Source: Alphaproteobacteria bacterium | GTDB taxonomy: Bacteria; Pseudomonadota; Alphaproteobacteria; Rhodobacterales; Rhodobacteraceae | Direction: 5' to 3' | NCBI GenBank assembly: GCA_030429495.1 | Contig: JAUIFH010000006.1 | Span: forward strand, 186,001 to 250,000 | DNA length: 64,000 nucleotides | Notes under the pieces: model-generated | Seen by the model: the letters and a program-made list of their open reading frames with translations, nothing else | What the model was told of the DNA's origin: nothing | Databases searched by the model: none | In this document: positions 50,971 to 59,104 of the stretch, one piece after another | How positions within the stretch are numbered: the stretch's first letter is position 1 | Layout: the number at the start of each line of letters is the position of its first letter | Translations under genes and position numbers: made by a program

Positions 50971-51687
50971 ATGACGACCGGATTGTCAGGCCCCGCGCTG
51001 CTCCCGCTTGGGCTGGACGCCGTCGTCGTCCGCTTCGCGACGGCGCTGGACGATGCCGCGAACCGAGCCGCGATCGCGTTTCGGAGCACGGTGGAGGCCG
51101 CCGGCCTGCCCGGCGTGGTTGAGACCGCCCCATCGCTCGCTTCCGTCCTCGTGCGGTTCGACCGTAGCCAGACCACCCGGGCCGAAACGACCGCCGCGCT
51201 CAAGACCCTGCTTGGGACGCGCGACTGGACAGAGGCGGAACTGCCGGTTGGGCGACGGCTCTGGCGCGTTCCGGCCGCGTTCGGCGGCGCACACGGGCCG
51301 CAGCTTTCCGAAGCCGCGGCGCTGGCCGGGCTGAGCGAGGGCGCCGCGATCGCCAGCATCACCGCGCAGCCGCTGCGCGTTCTCGCCATCGGCTTCGCGC
51401 CCGGCCAGCCCTATCTTGGGCTGCTGCCAGACCGCTGGGACATTCCGCGCATGCGCAACCTTACTCCGACGGTGCCGGCGGGCGCGATCGTCGTGGCAGT
51501 GCGCCAGATCGTGCTGTTCGCGAATGCGTCGCCGACCGGGTGGCGGCAGATCGGCCGGACCGGTTTCCGTTGTTTCCGTCCCGATACCGACGACCCGTTC
51601 CCCCTGCGCGCCGGTGACGAGGTCCGGTTCTTCCCCGCAGGCGACAGCGCCCTTGACGCCGAAGCCACCTGCGAGGCGCTTTCGTGA
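50971..51687 (+). CDS. pxpB: 5-oxoprolinase subunit B (allophanate hydrolase subunit 1 family)
   Basis: A 238-aa KipI/PxpB-type protein (CT_C_D domain). It has RFATALDDAANRAAIAF, SVLVRFDRSQTTRAE, the family core IGFAPGQPYLGLLPDRW, and RMRNLTPTVPAGAIVVAVRQ followed by SPTGWRQIGRTGF. PxpABC hydrolyses 5-oxoproline to glutamate with ATP. The ATG at 50971 follows AAGGAG; the frame is open upstream but is a shadow of the enolase-superfamily gene. Overlaps pxpC by GTGA. No pxpA (LamB/YcsF) in the window. Confidence 0.93.
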   Translation: MTTGLSGPALLPLGLDAVVVRFATALDDAANRAAIAFRSTVEAAGLPGVVETAPSLASVLVRFDRSQTTRAETTAALKTLLGTRDWTEAELPVGRRLWRVPAAFGGAHGPQLSEAAALAGLSEGAAIASITAQPLRVLAIGFAPGQPYLGLLPDRWDIPRMRNLTPTVPAGAIVVAVRQIVLFANASPTGWRQIGRTGFRCFRPDTDDPFPLRAGDEVRFFPAGDSALDAEATCEALS

Positions 51688-52727
51688 CGGTCACGCTTAC
51701 CCTTCACGGCGTCGGCCCCGGTCTGACCGTGCAGGATGCCGGACGGCCCGGCCATGCGGCGGCGGGCCTGTCCCCAGGCGGGGCGGTGGACTGGCTCGCG
51801 CTGGCCGAGGCCGCGGCACTGCTTGGGTCCGCATCGCCTACGGCCGCTATCGAGATAGCGGGGTTCGGGGGGGAGTTCAGCACCAACAGCGACACCCGCA
51901 TCGCCCTGACCGGCGCACCGATGCGGGCCGCGATCGACGGCAGGGCGCTGATCTGGAACGCAAGCCATCGCCTCGAAGCCGGTCAGAGCCTGACCATCGG
52001 TGCAGCACTGCGGGGCAGTTACGGCTATCTCTCATTCGCGGGCGGCATCGCCGTGCCGGAACAACTCGGCAGCCGCGCCGCGCATCTCACGGCCGGCATC
52101 GGCCGCAGGCTGGTTGCCGGCGACACGCTGCCGCTTCGCCCCGACCGCGATCCTCTGGCGCCGCCACTGATCCTGCCGGCCGGCACGCGTTTCGGCGGCG
52201 GCACCGTACGCGTCGTGCCGGGACCGCAGACGCCGCTGTTTCCCGATCCGGTTCGCGCCGCCTTCGCCGCCACCACCTTCCACCGCAATCCGCGCGGCAA
52301 TCGTCAGGGGGTCCGGCTCGACCATGACGGGGCGCCGTTCTCCACCGACGCGCAACTCGCGATCCTGTCCGACCTGATCGTCGCCGGCGATATCCAGATA
52401 ACGGGCGACGGCGTGCCATTCGTCCTGCTCAGCGAGTGCCAGACCATCGGCGGCTATCCCCGCATCGGGACCGTGATCCCTGAGGATCTGCCGATCGTCG
52501 CGCAAGCCGCGCCCGGCGCCGCACTGCGGTTCCGCTTCGTGACACTGGAAGAGGCCGATGTCGTCTGCCGGACGCCCGCACAAGCGCTACGCGACGCGAA
52601 AGCCGCGGTCCGCCCCCTGACACGCGACCCGTCGGCGATCGCGGATCTTCTCAGCCATCAGCTTATCAGCGGCGCAACGGCGGGCGACGACCTCGACACC
52701 CTGCCCGGCTCATCCGGGTCGGACTGA
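51684..52727 (+). CDS. pxpC: 5-oxoprolinase subunit C (allophanate hydrolase subunit 2 family)
   Basis: A 347-aa KipA/PxpC-type protein (CT_A_B domain). It has GPGLTVQDAGRPGHAAAGL at the N-terminus (the VQDxGR motif), SGGAVDW-like SPGGAVDWLALAEA, SYGYLSFAGGIAVPEQLGS and FVLLSECQTIGGYPRIGTV. GTG start within a 4-bp overlap of pxpB, so translation is coupled. Ends in a shared hairpin with convergent sdhB. Confidence 0.93.
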   Translation: MTVTLTLHGVGPGLTVQDAGRPGHAAAGLSPGGAVDWLALAEAAALLGSASPTAAIEIAGFGGEFSTNSDTRIALTGAPMRAAIDGRALIWNASHRLEAGQSLTIGAALRGSYGYLSFAGGIAVPEQLGSRAAHLTAGIGRRLVAGDTLPLRPDRDPLAPPLILPAGTRFGGGTVRVVPGPQTPLFPDPVRAAFAATTFHRNPRGNRQGVRLDHDGAPFSTDAQLAILSDLIVAGDIQITGDGVPFVLLSECQTIGGYPRIGTVIPEDLPIVAQAAPGAALRFRFVTLEEADVVCRTPAQALRDAKAAVRPLTRDPSAIADLLSHQLISGATAGDDLDTLPGSSGSD

Positions 52728-52748
52728 GGCTCGGCAGGCCGGCCTCAG
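52724..52748. terminator. Shared hairpin between pxpC and sdhB
   Basis: Inverted repeat CTGAGGC / GCCTCAG with an inner CGG-CAGG-CCG stem and one bulged T. It includes both stop codons of the convergent genes. No U-tract on either side, so termination strength is uncertain. Confidence 0.45.
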
Positions 52749-53524
52749 ACCAGCCGCTCGGTCATCATCTTCTTGATTTCCACGATCGCCTTCGCCGGGT
52801 TCAGGCCTTTCGGGCAGGTCTTGGCGCAGTTCATGATCGTATGGCAGCGGTAGAGTTTGAACGGGTCCTCAAGCTGGTCCAGACGCTCACCCGTCGCCTC
52901 GTCACGGCTGTCAATCAGCCAACGATAGGCGTGAAGAAGCGCAGCCGGGCCGAGGTAGCGGTCACCGTTCCACCAGTAGCTCGGGCACGAGGTCGAGCAG
53001 GATGCACACATCACGCATTCATAAAGCCCGTCGAGCTTCTTCCGGTCCGCAATCGACTGACGCCATTCCTTCGCCGGGCGGTTGGTCTTCGTCTCCAGCC
53101 ACGGCATGATCGAGGCGTGCTGGGCGTAGAAATGCGTCAGGTCCGGGATCAGGTCCTTGACCACCGGCATGTGCGGCAGCGGATAGATCTTTACGTCACC
53201 CGACACCTCATCGAGGCCATAGATACACGCCAGCGTGTTGATCCCGCCAATATTCATGGCGCAAGAACCGCAAATCCCTTCGCGGCAGGACCGCCGGAAG
53301 GTCAGCGTCGGGTCCACCTCGTTCTTGATCTTGATCAGCGCGTCCAGAACCATCGGCCCGCACTTGTCCATGTCGAGGAAATAGGTGTCGACGCGCGGGT
53401 TCTCGCCCGTGTCGGGGTCCCAGCGGTAGATCTGGAACTTGCGGACATTCGTCGCGCCCTCGGGCTTCGGCCAGGTCTTGCCGGTGCGTATCTTCGAATT
53501 CTTGGGAAGCGTGAACTGGACCAT
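52745..53524 (-). CDS. sdhB: Succinate dehydrogenase iron-sulfur subunit
   Basis: Electron-transfer subunit of complex II, 259 aa. It has a [2Fe-2S] ferredoxin domain with [15 protein letters not shown] and LACIYG, then a [4Fe-4S]/[3Fe-4S] domain with [18 protein letters not shown] and [20 protein letters not shown]. It lies 3 bp after a small exported-protein gene rather than directly after sdhA. Confidence 0.98.
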   Translation of the reverse strand: MVQFTLPKNSKIRTGKTWPKPEGATNVRKFQIYRWDPDTGENPRVDTYFLDMDKCGPMVLDALIKIKNEVDPTLTFRRSCREGICGSCAMNIGGINTLACIYGLDEVSGDVKIYPLPHMPVVKDLIPDLTHFYAQHASIMPWLETKTNRPAKEWRQSIADRKKLDGLYECVMCASCSTSCPSYWWNGDRYLGPAALLHAYRWLIDSRDEATGERLDQLEDPFKLYRCHTIMNCAKTCPKGLNPAKAIVEIKKMMTERLV

Positions 53525-53527
53525 GTC

Positions 53528-53842
53528 TTATCCCTTCCAACCGGGGAGGTCATAGAGCGGCCGGCGCGGCGGCTGGCCGGATTTGCGATAGACGCAGGAA
53601 TTGTAGAGCGCGGCGGGATCCTTGCCCTGAAGCCATTCGGACGACACCGTGAGGCGAACCTTCGAGGCCGGCCCGTTCGAGCCTGCGCCAACCGCGACGA
53701 AACCACGCGGGCCGGCAGCCAGTCGGGCACGTTCGAAACAGGCGTCCTCCGCCCGCGCAACCGACATCGGGCCGCAGGCCGCCAGAAGTGCTGCCGAAAC
53801 AAGCGCGCCGGAGCGTACGGTATGAAGGTGCGGAACCCTCAC
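53528..53842 (-). CDS. Small exported protein within the sdh operon
   Basis: Hypothetical 104-aa protein with a signal-like N-terminus ([21 protein letters not shown]) and two further Cys. Start is a GTG at 53842 inside a 4-bp overlap (GTGA) with the preceding gene. The body (ACFERARLAAGPRGFVAVGA ... ALYNSCVYRKSGQPPR) matches nothing I know. The tight packing between the second lipoprotein gene and sdhB supports it as a real gene. Role in complex II unknown. Confidence 0.65.
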   Translation of the reverse strand: MRVPHLHTVRSGALVSAALLAACGPMSVARAEDACFERARLAAGPRGFVAVGAGSNGPASKVRLTVSSEWLQGKDPAALYNSCVYRKSGQPPRRPLYDLPGWKG

Positions 53843-54162
53843 CCCTCGGCCTCCGCCACCGGCAGGGCGTCAAGACAGGCCGCAGCCTTCGGCCGGGCGG
53901 CATAGGTCAGGATATTCTCGCGGTTCGCGGGCGAGACCGACTTGTAGTTGTCGGCCGTTCCAAGCTGCACGGTTTCGACCAGCGTCATGGCCTTCTGCAC
54001 GCATTCGCCCGCGGCCACGCTGTCGATACCCGGCCGCTCCTCCGCCATCACCTTGGCAATGGCAGCGCGGGCTTCCTTCTTGCTGGCATCGGCAACGATG
54101 ACGCCCGCACAGCCGGGCAGGAACGCTGCAAGCACGAAAGCGGAAAGCAGATGAACACGCAT
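53839..54162 (-). CDS. Small lipoprotein within the sdh operon
   Basis: A 107-aa predicted lipoprotein: signal AFVLAAFLPGC with the lipobox Cys at residue 18. The mature part is helical, with one Cys pair (AGECVQKA and AACLDALP). It overlaps both neighbours (TGATG upstream, GTGA downstream), so translation is coupled along the set. No known domain recognised. Confidence 0.7.
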   Translation of the reverse strand: MRVHLLSAFVLAAFLPGCAGVIVADASKKEARAAIAKVMAEERPGIDSVAAGECVQKAMTLVETVQLGTADNYKSVSPANRENILTYAARPKAAACLDALPVAEAEG

Positions 54163-54755
54163 CAGTCAGTCCTCAGAGAGGCGCGAATTGTGGAACCGTC
54201 CTGCAGGAACAGCATCGCGCGTTGTTGCTGCGCCAGCGTAAGTGTCGGCCAGAGTTCCGCATCGCCGGGCAGCAGCGGATATTGTACCGGCAGGGGCAGC
54301 TTGCCTTTCGGCGTCGCGGGCAGTTTCTTCGGCTTGGCAGGCGCCGCAGTCTGGGTCTTTCCGACACCGCCTTCGAGGTAGGAGCCATGATAGCCGGCAC
54401 CGCCGGACAGGATCGCGGCGCCGCGCTGCCGTTTCGTGTAACGCTGTTGCTCCGGCGCTGCGGCCGGCGGGGTGCCGTAGGTGTAGGTCCTCACCGTCGT
54501 GCCGCCGCTGCCGGCTCCGACTCGGGCAAGACACTCTTGATAAGCGCGTTCCTGTTGATCGCGGACGATTGCCTTACCAAGGCCGGAACCGAGCCCGCTC
54601 TGACCGACTGTATTCCGTCTGAACTGGGCACGAACCTCGTCATACGCTCCTTTGCACTGTTCGGCATTCGTCGCGTATTGCCCGATTTGGGGCTGGCATC
54701 CGCCTAAAACGATCAGCGATGCAATACCACAAACGATGAGTGTTGTTCTTGCCAT
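54162..54755 (-). CDS. Lipoprotein with C-terminal conserved segment, downstream of sdhA
   Basis: A 197-aa predicted lipoprotein (IASLIVLGGC, Cys at 20). The N-terminal mature part has QYATNAEQCKGAYDEVRAQF, then YQECLARVG. A Lys/Pro-rich linker (AAPAKPKKLPATPKGKLPL) leads to a C-terminal block DAELWPTLTLAQQQRAMLFL. It starts 7 bp after the sdhA stop. Function unknown; position suggests co-expression with complex II. Confidence 0.75.
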   Translation of the reverse strand: MARTTLIVCGIASLIVLGGCQPQIGQYATNAEQCKGAYDEVRAQFRRNTVGQSGLGSGLGKAIVRDQQERAYQECLARVGAGSGGTTVRTYTYGTPPAAAPEQQRYTKRQRGAAILSGGAGYHGSYLEGGVGKTQTAAPAKPKKLPATPKGKLPLPVQYPLLPGDAELWPTLTLAQQQRAMLFLQDGSTIRASLRTD

Positions 54756-54762
54756 ATGTGCC

Positions 54763-56565
54763 TCAGTAAACCCTTGCCTTGGGCGCGATCTTTTTCAGGT
54801 CGATGCCCCCGTCCTTCTCGCCCGTCAGCGGGTCAAGATGGACCGGACGGCTTGTCAGCTTGACCTTGTTGCCCTTCACGGTCGCGAGCGAATGAACGCG
54901 CCAATTCTCGTCGTCGCGGTTCGGATAGTCCTCGTGCGCATGGGCGCCGCGGCTTTCCTTTCGCGCCTCGGCGGCGACGATGGTGGCGAGCGCATTGGGC
55001 ATCAGGTTGGTCAGTTCCAGCGTCTCCATCAGGTCGCTGTTCCAGATCAGCGAGCGGTCGGTGACCTTGAGGTCATCCATCTTGGCCGCAACCGCCTCCA
55101 TCTTCTTCACGCCTTCCGCCAGGGTCTTGTCGGTGCGGAAGACGGCGGCGTCGGCCTGCATCGTCTTCTGCATCTCAAGGCGCAGCTCGGCTGTCGGGAC
55201 GCTACCATTGGCATTGCGGAGCGCGTCGAACCGGGCCAGCGCCTTGTCGACCTCGGCCGTGTTGACCGAGCGGTTGCGTTCCTTCGGGTCCACCACCTCA
55301 CCCGCGCGGATCGCTGCGGCGCGGCCGAAGACGACAAGGTCGATCAGCGAGTTGGAGCCGAGGCGGTTCGCCCCGTGAACGCTGGCGCAGCCGGCCTCGC
55401 CCACGGCCATCAAGCCGGGGAACACGCGGTCCGGGCTGGCCTTGGTCGGGTTCAGCACCTCGCCCCAGTAGTTCGTCGGAATGCCGCCCATGTTGTAATG
55501 CACGGTCGGCAGGACCGGGATCGGTTCCTTGGTGACATCGACACCGGCAAAGATCTTCGCCGATTCCGAGATGCCGGGCAGACGCTCATGCAGCGTCTCA
55601 GGCGGCAGGTGGTTGAGGTGAAGGTGGATGTGATCCTTCTCACCGCCCACACCCCGACCCTCGCGGATCTCGATGGTCATGCAGCGGCTGACGACGTCGC
55701 GGCTGGCGAGGTCCTTGTAGGTCGGCGCGTAGCGTTCCATGAACCGCTCGCCTTCCGAGTTGGTGAGGTACCCGCCCTCGCCCCGCGCACCTTCGGTGAT
55801 CAGGCAGCCCGAACCATAGATGCCGGTCGGGTGGAACTGGACGAATTCCATGTCCTGAAGCGGCAGCCCGGCGCGGGCCACCATGCCGCCGCCATCACCG
55901 GTGCAGGTATGGGCCGAGGTCGCGCTGAAATACGCGCGGCCATAGCCGCCCGTCGCCAGCACCACCATCTTGGCGTTGAAGACATGCATCGTGCCATCGT
56001 CGAGCTTCCATGCCACGACGCCCGTGCAGGCGCCGTCGGTGATGATCAGGTCGATGGCGAAATACTCGATGTAGAACTCTGCATTGTGCTTCAGACTCTG
56101 GCCGTAAAGCGTGTGCAGGATCGCGTGGCCCGTGCGGTCGGCGGCGGCACAGGTGCGCTGCACCGGGGGGCCTTCGCCGAATTCGGTCGTGTGGCCGCCG
56201 AAGGGGCGCTGATAGATCTTGCCCTGCTCGGTGCGGGAAAACGGCACGCCGTAATGCTCAAGCTCATAGACCGCTTTCGGGGCCTCGCGCGCGAGGTATT
56301 CCATCGCGTCGGTATCGCCCAGCCAATCCGACCCCTTCACGGTGTCGTACATGTGCCATTGCCAGTGGTCCGGCCCCATGTTCGACAAGGACGCCGCGAT
56401 GCCGCCCTGCGCGGCCACGGTATGCGAACGCGTCGGGAAGACCTTGGTCACGCAGGCCGTGCGCAGCCCCTGTTCGGCCATGCCCAGCGTCGCGCGTAGC
56501 CCCGCGCCGCCGGCGCCAACCACGACCACGTCATATTCATGGGTTTCGTAAGCATATGCGGTCAT
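54763..56565 (-). CDS. sdhA: Succinate dehydrogenase flavoprotein subunit
   Basis: Catalytic subunit of complex II, 600 aa, oxidising succinate with covalent FAD. It has the dinucleotide motif [17 protein letters not shown], the flavinylation site [15 protein letters not shown] (His about 47), catalytic-domain blocks [34 protein letters not shown] and the [19 protein letters not shown] signature. The C-terminal helical domain ends [15 protein letters not shown]. Confidence 0.99.
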   Translation of the reverse strand: MTAYAYETHEYDVVVVGAGGAGLRATLGMAEQGLRTACVTKVFPTRSHTVAAQGGIAASLSNMGPDHWQWHMYDTVKGSDWLGDTDAMEYLAREAPKAVYELEHYGVPFSRTEQGKIYQRPFGGHTTEFGEGPPVQRTCAAADRTGHAILHTLYGQSLKHNAEFYIEYFAIDLIITDGACTGVVAWKLDDGTMHVFNAKMVVLATGGYGRAYFSATSAHTCTGDGGGMVARAGLPLQDMEFVQFHPTGIYGSGCLITEGARGEGGYLTNSEGERFMERYAPTYKDLASRDVVSRCMTIEIREGRGVGGEKDHIHLHLNHLPPETLHERLPGISESAKIFAGVDVTKEPIPVLPTVHYNMGGIPTNYWGEVLNPTKASPDRVFPGLMAVGEAGCASVHGANRLGSNSLIDLVVFGRAAAIRAGEVVDPKERNRSVNTAEVDKALARFDALRNANGSVPTAELRLEMQKTMQADAAVFRTDKTLAEGVKKMEAVAAKMDDLKVTDRSLIWNSDLMETLELTNLMPNALATIVAAEARKESRGAHAHEDYPNRDDENWRVHSLATVKGNKVKLTSRPVHLDPLTGEKDGGIDLKKIAPKARVY

Positions 56566-56575
56566 GTTCAGTCCC

Positions 56576-56947
56576 TCAGAGCGCGAGCCGGATCAGCGCG
56601 TAAAGCCCGGTGGCCATCAGGCCGTAGGAAAGGCAGATGACGGCGATGATCGCCGCCTTGCGGGCCAGCCCGTGGACATAGTCCTCGATCAGGATCTGCG
56701 CGCCGTTCTTGAAGTGATAAAGGCCGGCCAGCAGCGTCAGCGCCGCGACGATGGCCGGGAAGGGCCGGCTGTAATAGGCCACGACCTCGGCATGCGGTGC
56801 GCCGAGGATGCCGCCGAAGGTGAAGATGAACAGCGGGATCAGGACCGCGAGGCCAACGGCCGAAACCTGCATATGCCAGTGATGGAGCGTCCCGGACTTG
56901 CCGGAGCCGAGCCCCTCGGCGCGCTTGCGGTCGGTCAGATAACGCAT
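56576..56947 (-). CDS. sdhD: Succinate dehydrogenase membrane anchor subunit SdhD
   Basis: A 123-aa three-helix anchor of complex II (cytochrome b small subunit). The N-terminus is [20 protein letters not shown], then helices at about 27-48, 63-80 and 94-120. The middle one carries [20 protein letters not shown], with the haem-ligand His and quinone-site Asp-Tyr. 10 bp between it and both neighbours. Confidence 0.96.
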   Translation of the reverse strand: MRYLTDRKRAEGLGSGKSGTLHHWHMQVSAVGLAVLIPLFIFTFGGILGAPHAEVVAYYSRPFPAIVAALTLLAGLYHFKNGAQILIEDYVHGLARKAAIIAVICLSYGLMATGLYALIRLAL

Positions 56948-56957
56948 GACGGCCCCC

Positions 56958-57341
56958 TCAGAGAATGATGACGGTGATCAGGGTCAGAACGACAGACCCG
57001 ATGATGCAGGCCCAGCCCAGCTTCTCGGCCGTCGGAATGTCGAGGCCGCGCCCGCTGTCGTAGTAGAGATGCCGGAGACCGGCGAGGAAGTGGTACCAGA
57101 CCGCCCAGATCGAACCGAGGAAGACGAGCTTGCCGAACCAGCTGCGCAGAACCGCGTCGGCCGTGGCGAAATAGTCGGCGCTGGTCGCCGCCGCGAGAAG
57201 CCACCAGACGATCAGCAGGGCCGCCACGATCAGCGCGTTGCCGGTGATCCGGGTCAGGATCGAGGTGATCGAGGTGAGCTGCGGGCGGTAGATCTGCAGA
57301 TGCGGCGACAGCGGACGGTTGCCCCGGTTGACATCGGCCAT
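56958..57341 (-). CDS. sdhC: Succinate dehydrogenase cytochrome b556 subunit SdhC
   Basis: A 127-aa cytochrome b large anchor. It has RPLSPHLQIYRPQLTSITSI followed by LTRITG (quinone site Ser/Arg) and a haem His in HFLAGLRHLYYDSGRGLD (about 85). Three helices. I start at MADVNRGNRPLSPHLQ (57341); upstream codons in this frame lack homology to the family. First gene of the operon; a 12-bp inverted repeat lies about 150 bp upstream. Confidence 0.96.
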   Translation of the reverse strand: MADVNRGNRPLSPHLQIYRPQLTSITSILTRITGNALIVAALLIVWWLLAAATSADYFATADAVLRSWFGKLVFLGSIWAVWYHFLAGLRHLYYDSGRGLDIPTAEKLGWACIIGSVVLTLITVIIL

Positions 57342-57650
57342 GGTCGGTCCCTCTCTTGTCTGCGCCACGCGGGCAGCGCGGAAACGCTTGCGGGCAGTCC
57401 CGTTCTTCATAACGCAAAAGCCGCCCATGTCACGCCGCGATTGCCGCGAAAGCGGCGATTCCCGGCGCGTTAGCGATAAAGATGGCTTTTGTGATCACGA
57501 GGTTTTTTAACGTGATCACAAATTCCGCCCCCCGGGGCAACCCCCGCCGGAATCGCGTCCGCCTTGCGCGGAAGCCTCGCGCATTAGTTGTGGTCAGCGC
57601 CGCGCCGCCCGATCATAGTGCAGGCGGGGGCGACGAGCGGTGAAGACACG
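57342..57650. other. Intergenic region upstream of sdhC
   Basis: 309 bp without a coding gene. It carries the paired GTGATCAC operator (57488-57522) and a GC-rich TTGCCGC-GAAA-GCGGCGA hairpin (57441-57457) that would lie in the sdhC leader. It ends just before the decayed lipoprotein gene. No clear promoter hexamers could be fixed. Confidence 0.5.
57488..57522. promoter_or_regulatory. 12-bp inverted repeat with two GTGATCAC palindromes, candidate sdh operator
   Basis: Perfect arms TTTGTGATCACG / CGTGATCACAAA separated by 11 nt. Each arm contains the self-complementary octamer GTGATCAC. The two octamer centres are 21 bp apart, two helical turns, so two dimers could bind one face of the DNA. 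It lies 147-181 bp upstream of the sdhC ATG. The cognate regulator is not identifiable from the window. Confidence 0.7.
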
Positions 57651-58328
57651 ATGACAATCAAGCGCGGCCTTGTCCTGCTGGCCCTTCTCCCCCTTTTCCT
57701 CCTCGCAGGCTGCTAGGAAAAGTTCGAATGGCGGCAGAAGATGACCGTCACGGTCGAGACGCCAGAGGGCGAGGTCTCCGGGTCGTCGGTCAGCGCGGTG
57801 AGCTGGCAGTAACAACTCGCCCGCTTCGAAGGGATGGGCTGGCACTACGGCGTGACGGGCGAGGCGGTGGTGGTCGAGGTCGCGCCGGGGAGCTATCTCT
57901 TTGCGCTGCTGGAGGGCGCGGGGACGACGGAATACATGGGGTTCGTGGCTCCGGCCTCGATTGCCGGGCGCGAAGGTCGGGTGATCGACCCGAGCTGTTC
58001 GACGAATTCCGCGACAAACGCGACCGCGCGGCGGGGGTGATCGTGGTGCCGGAGGTCGAGTACCCACTGATGGTGACCTTTGCCGATATTGCCGATCCGG
58101 CGAGCGTGATACTGGTGAACCCCGACGATCTGGCGGCAAGCTTCGGGCCGGGGGGGGCGGCTGAAATCGGTGACGCTGGAGATTACGGATGAGCCTGTGA
58201 CGGAAGGTCAACTGGAGGAAGTACTCAATTGGTGGGACTCTCTATCAGTCCCGATTGGTGGAAGTCTCCAGAGACGTTACGACGATCCGCTCTACGGCCT
58301 TGGAAAATGGTACTTCAAGTCGGACTAG
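57651..58328 (+). pseudogene. Decayed lipoprotein gene
   Basis: Starts ATG at 57651 with an intact lipoprotein signal (GLVLLALLPLFLLAGC), then TAG at 57714-57716 straight after the lipobox Cys, and TAA at 57810-57812. In between and beyond, the frame still reads sensibly: EKFEWRQKMTVTVETPEGEV, then GMGWHYGVTGEAVVVEVAPG and YMGFVAPASIAGREGRVIDP. Near 57990 homology-like text shifts frame (ELFDEFRDKRDRAAGVIVVP, EVEYPLMVTFADIADPASV). At a run of eight G (58150-58157) it returns to frame 0 (LKSVTLEITDEPVTEGQLEE) and ends at TAG 58328. It is likely missing an internal part too. Two stops plus two frameshifts make loss of function clear. Proteins of this type occur as paralogues in Rhodobacterales. 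Confidence 0.85.
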
Positions 58329-58370
58329 CGGTTGCGTCATTCGTATTTCCGCTCTCAAAAAAGGCATGCA

Positions 58371-59069
58371 CTACTCCCCGCCAAACCCCACCGGCACCAC
58401 GCGCTCCGGCCCCGTCGAAATCTGCCGCTCGGTCTCACGCCTCAGCTTCCTCTGCATCCGTTCGGGATATTCGTCGTAGTTCTCCGCCGTTACCACAAAG
58501 GCATTGCCGCCGGTCATCACGTTCCGGGCAAAATAATCCGGCAGCCCCGCATCATCCCCCCTTATCACCAGCGCGTTGACGGTGATCGCCAGCGCCTCCA
58601 TCTCGGGCCGGATCTCCGCCGGTTCCGCCCCTTCGTTCGACCGCCCGTCACCCGAGATGTCCATCACCCGGCGCTTGCAGGCCGGGGCATCGTCGAAGAC
58701 ACGGGCGCCGAAGGTCATGGCCTCGCCGATCGCCGTCGAAAACTCCGTCCAGACACGCGGTGCCGTCTCGATCCGCGCGGCCAGCGCTTCCAGTTCCTCC
58801 CGCGTCGTCACCTGCGTCCATCCGACCGTCAGGTCCTGCCGCGACGCGCCGGTCCATTGCATCAGCGCGACGGTCGCCTGCCCGCGCACCAGCGCCTCCG
58901 AGACGACGCCATCGCGCAACCCCTCGGCCAGCCCCTCCATCTGCACCGCATATTCCCGTCGGTCGACGGAGCCGGAGACATCGACCGCCAGCAGAAGCGC
59001 AAGATCGCAGCCCGCGGCCGGAAGCGCGGGCGTCAGAGCAAGGAAAAGGGCGGCGGCGTGGATGCGCAT
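58371..59069 (-). CDS. DUF1194 (von Willebrand factor A-like) exported protein
   Basis: A 232-aa protein with a signal peptide (AALFLALTPALPAAGC) and a vWA-type fold. The metal-ion-dependent adhesion motif is LLLAVDVSGSVDRREY (DxSxS), with a later Thr/Asp in MDISGDGRSNEGAEP. DUF1194 proteins are widespread in alphaproteobacteria with unknown binding partners. No partner gene is adjacent; the decayed lipoprotein gene converges on it. Confidence 0.9.
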   Translation of the reverse strand: MRIHAAALFLALTPALPAAGCDLALLLAVDVSGSVDRREYAVQMEGLAEGLRDGVVSEALVRGQATVALMQWTGASRQDLTVGWTQVTTREELEALAARIETAPRVWTEFSTAIGEAMTFGARVFDDAPACKRRVMDISGDGRSNEGAEPAEIRPEMEALAITVNALVIRGDDAGLPDYFARNVMTGGNAFVVTAENYDEYPERMQRKLRRETERQISTGPERVVPVGFGGE

Positions 59070-59104
59070 GGGTGAAGCTTAGCGCCCCGCATCCCCGGGC
59101 GCGA

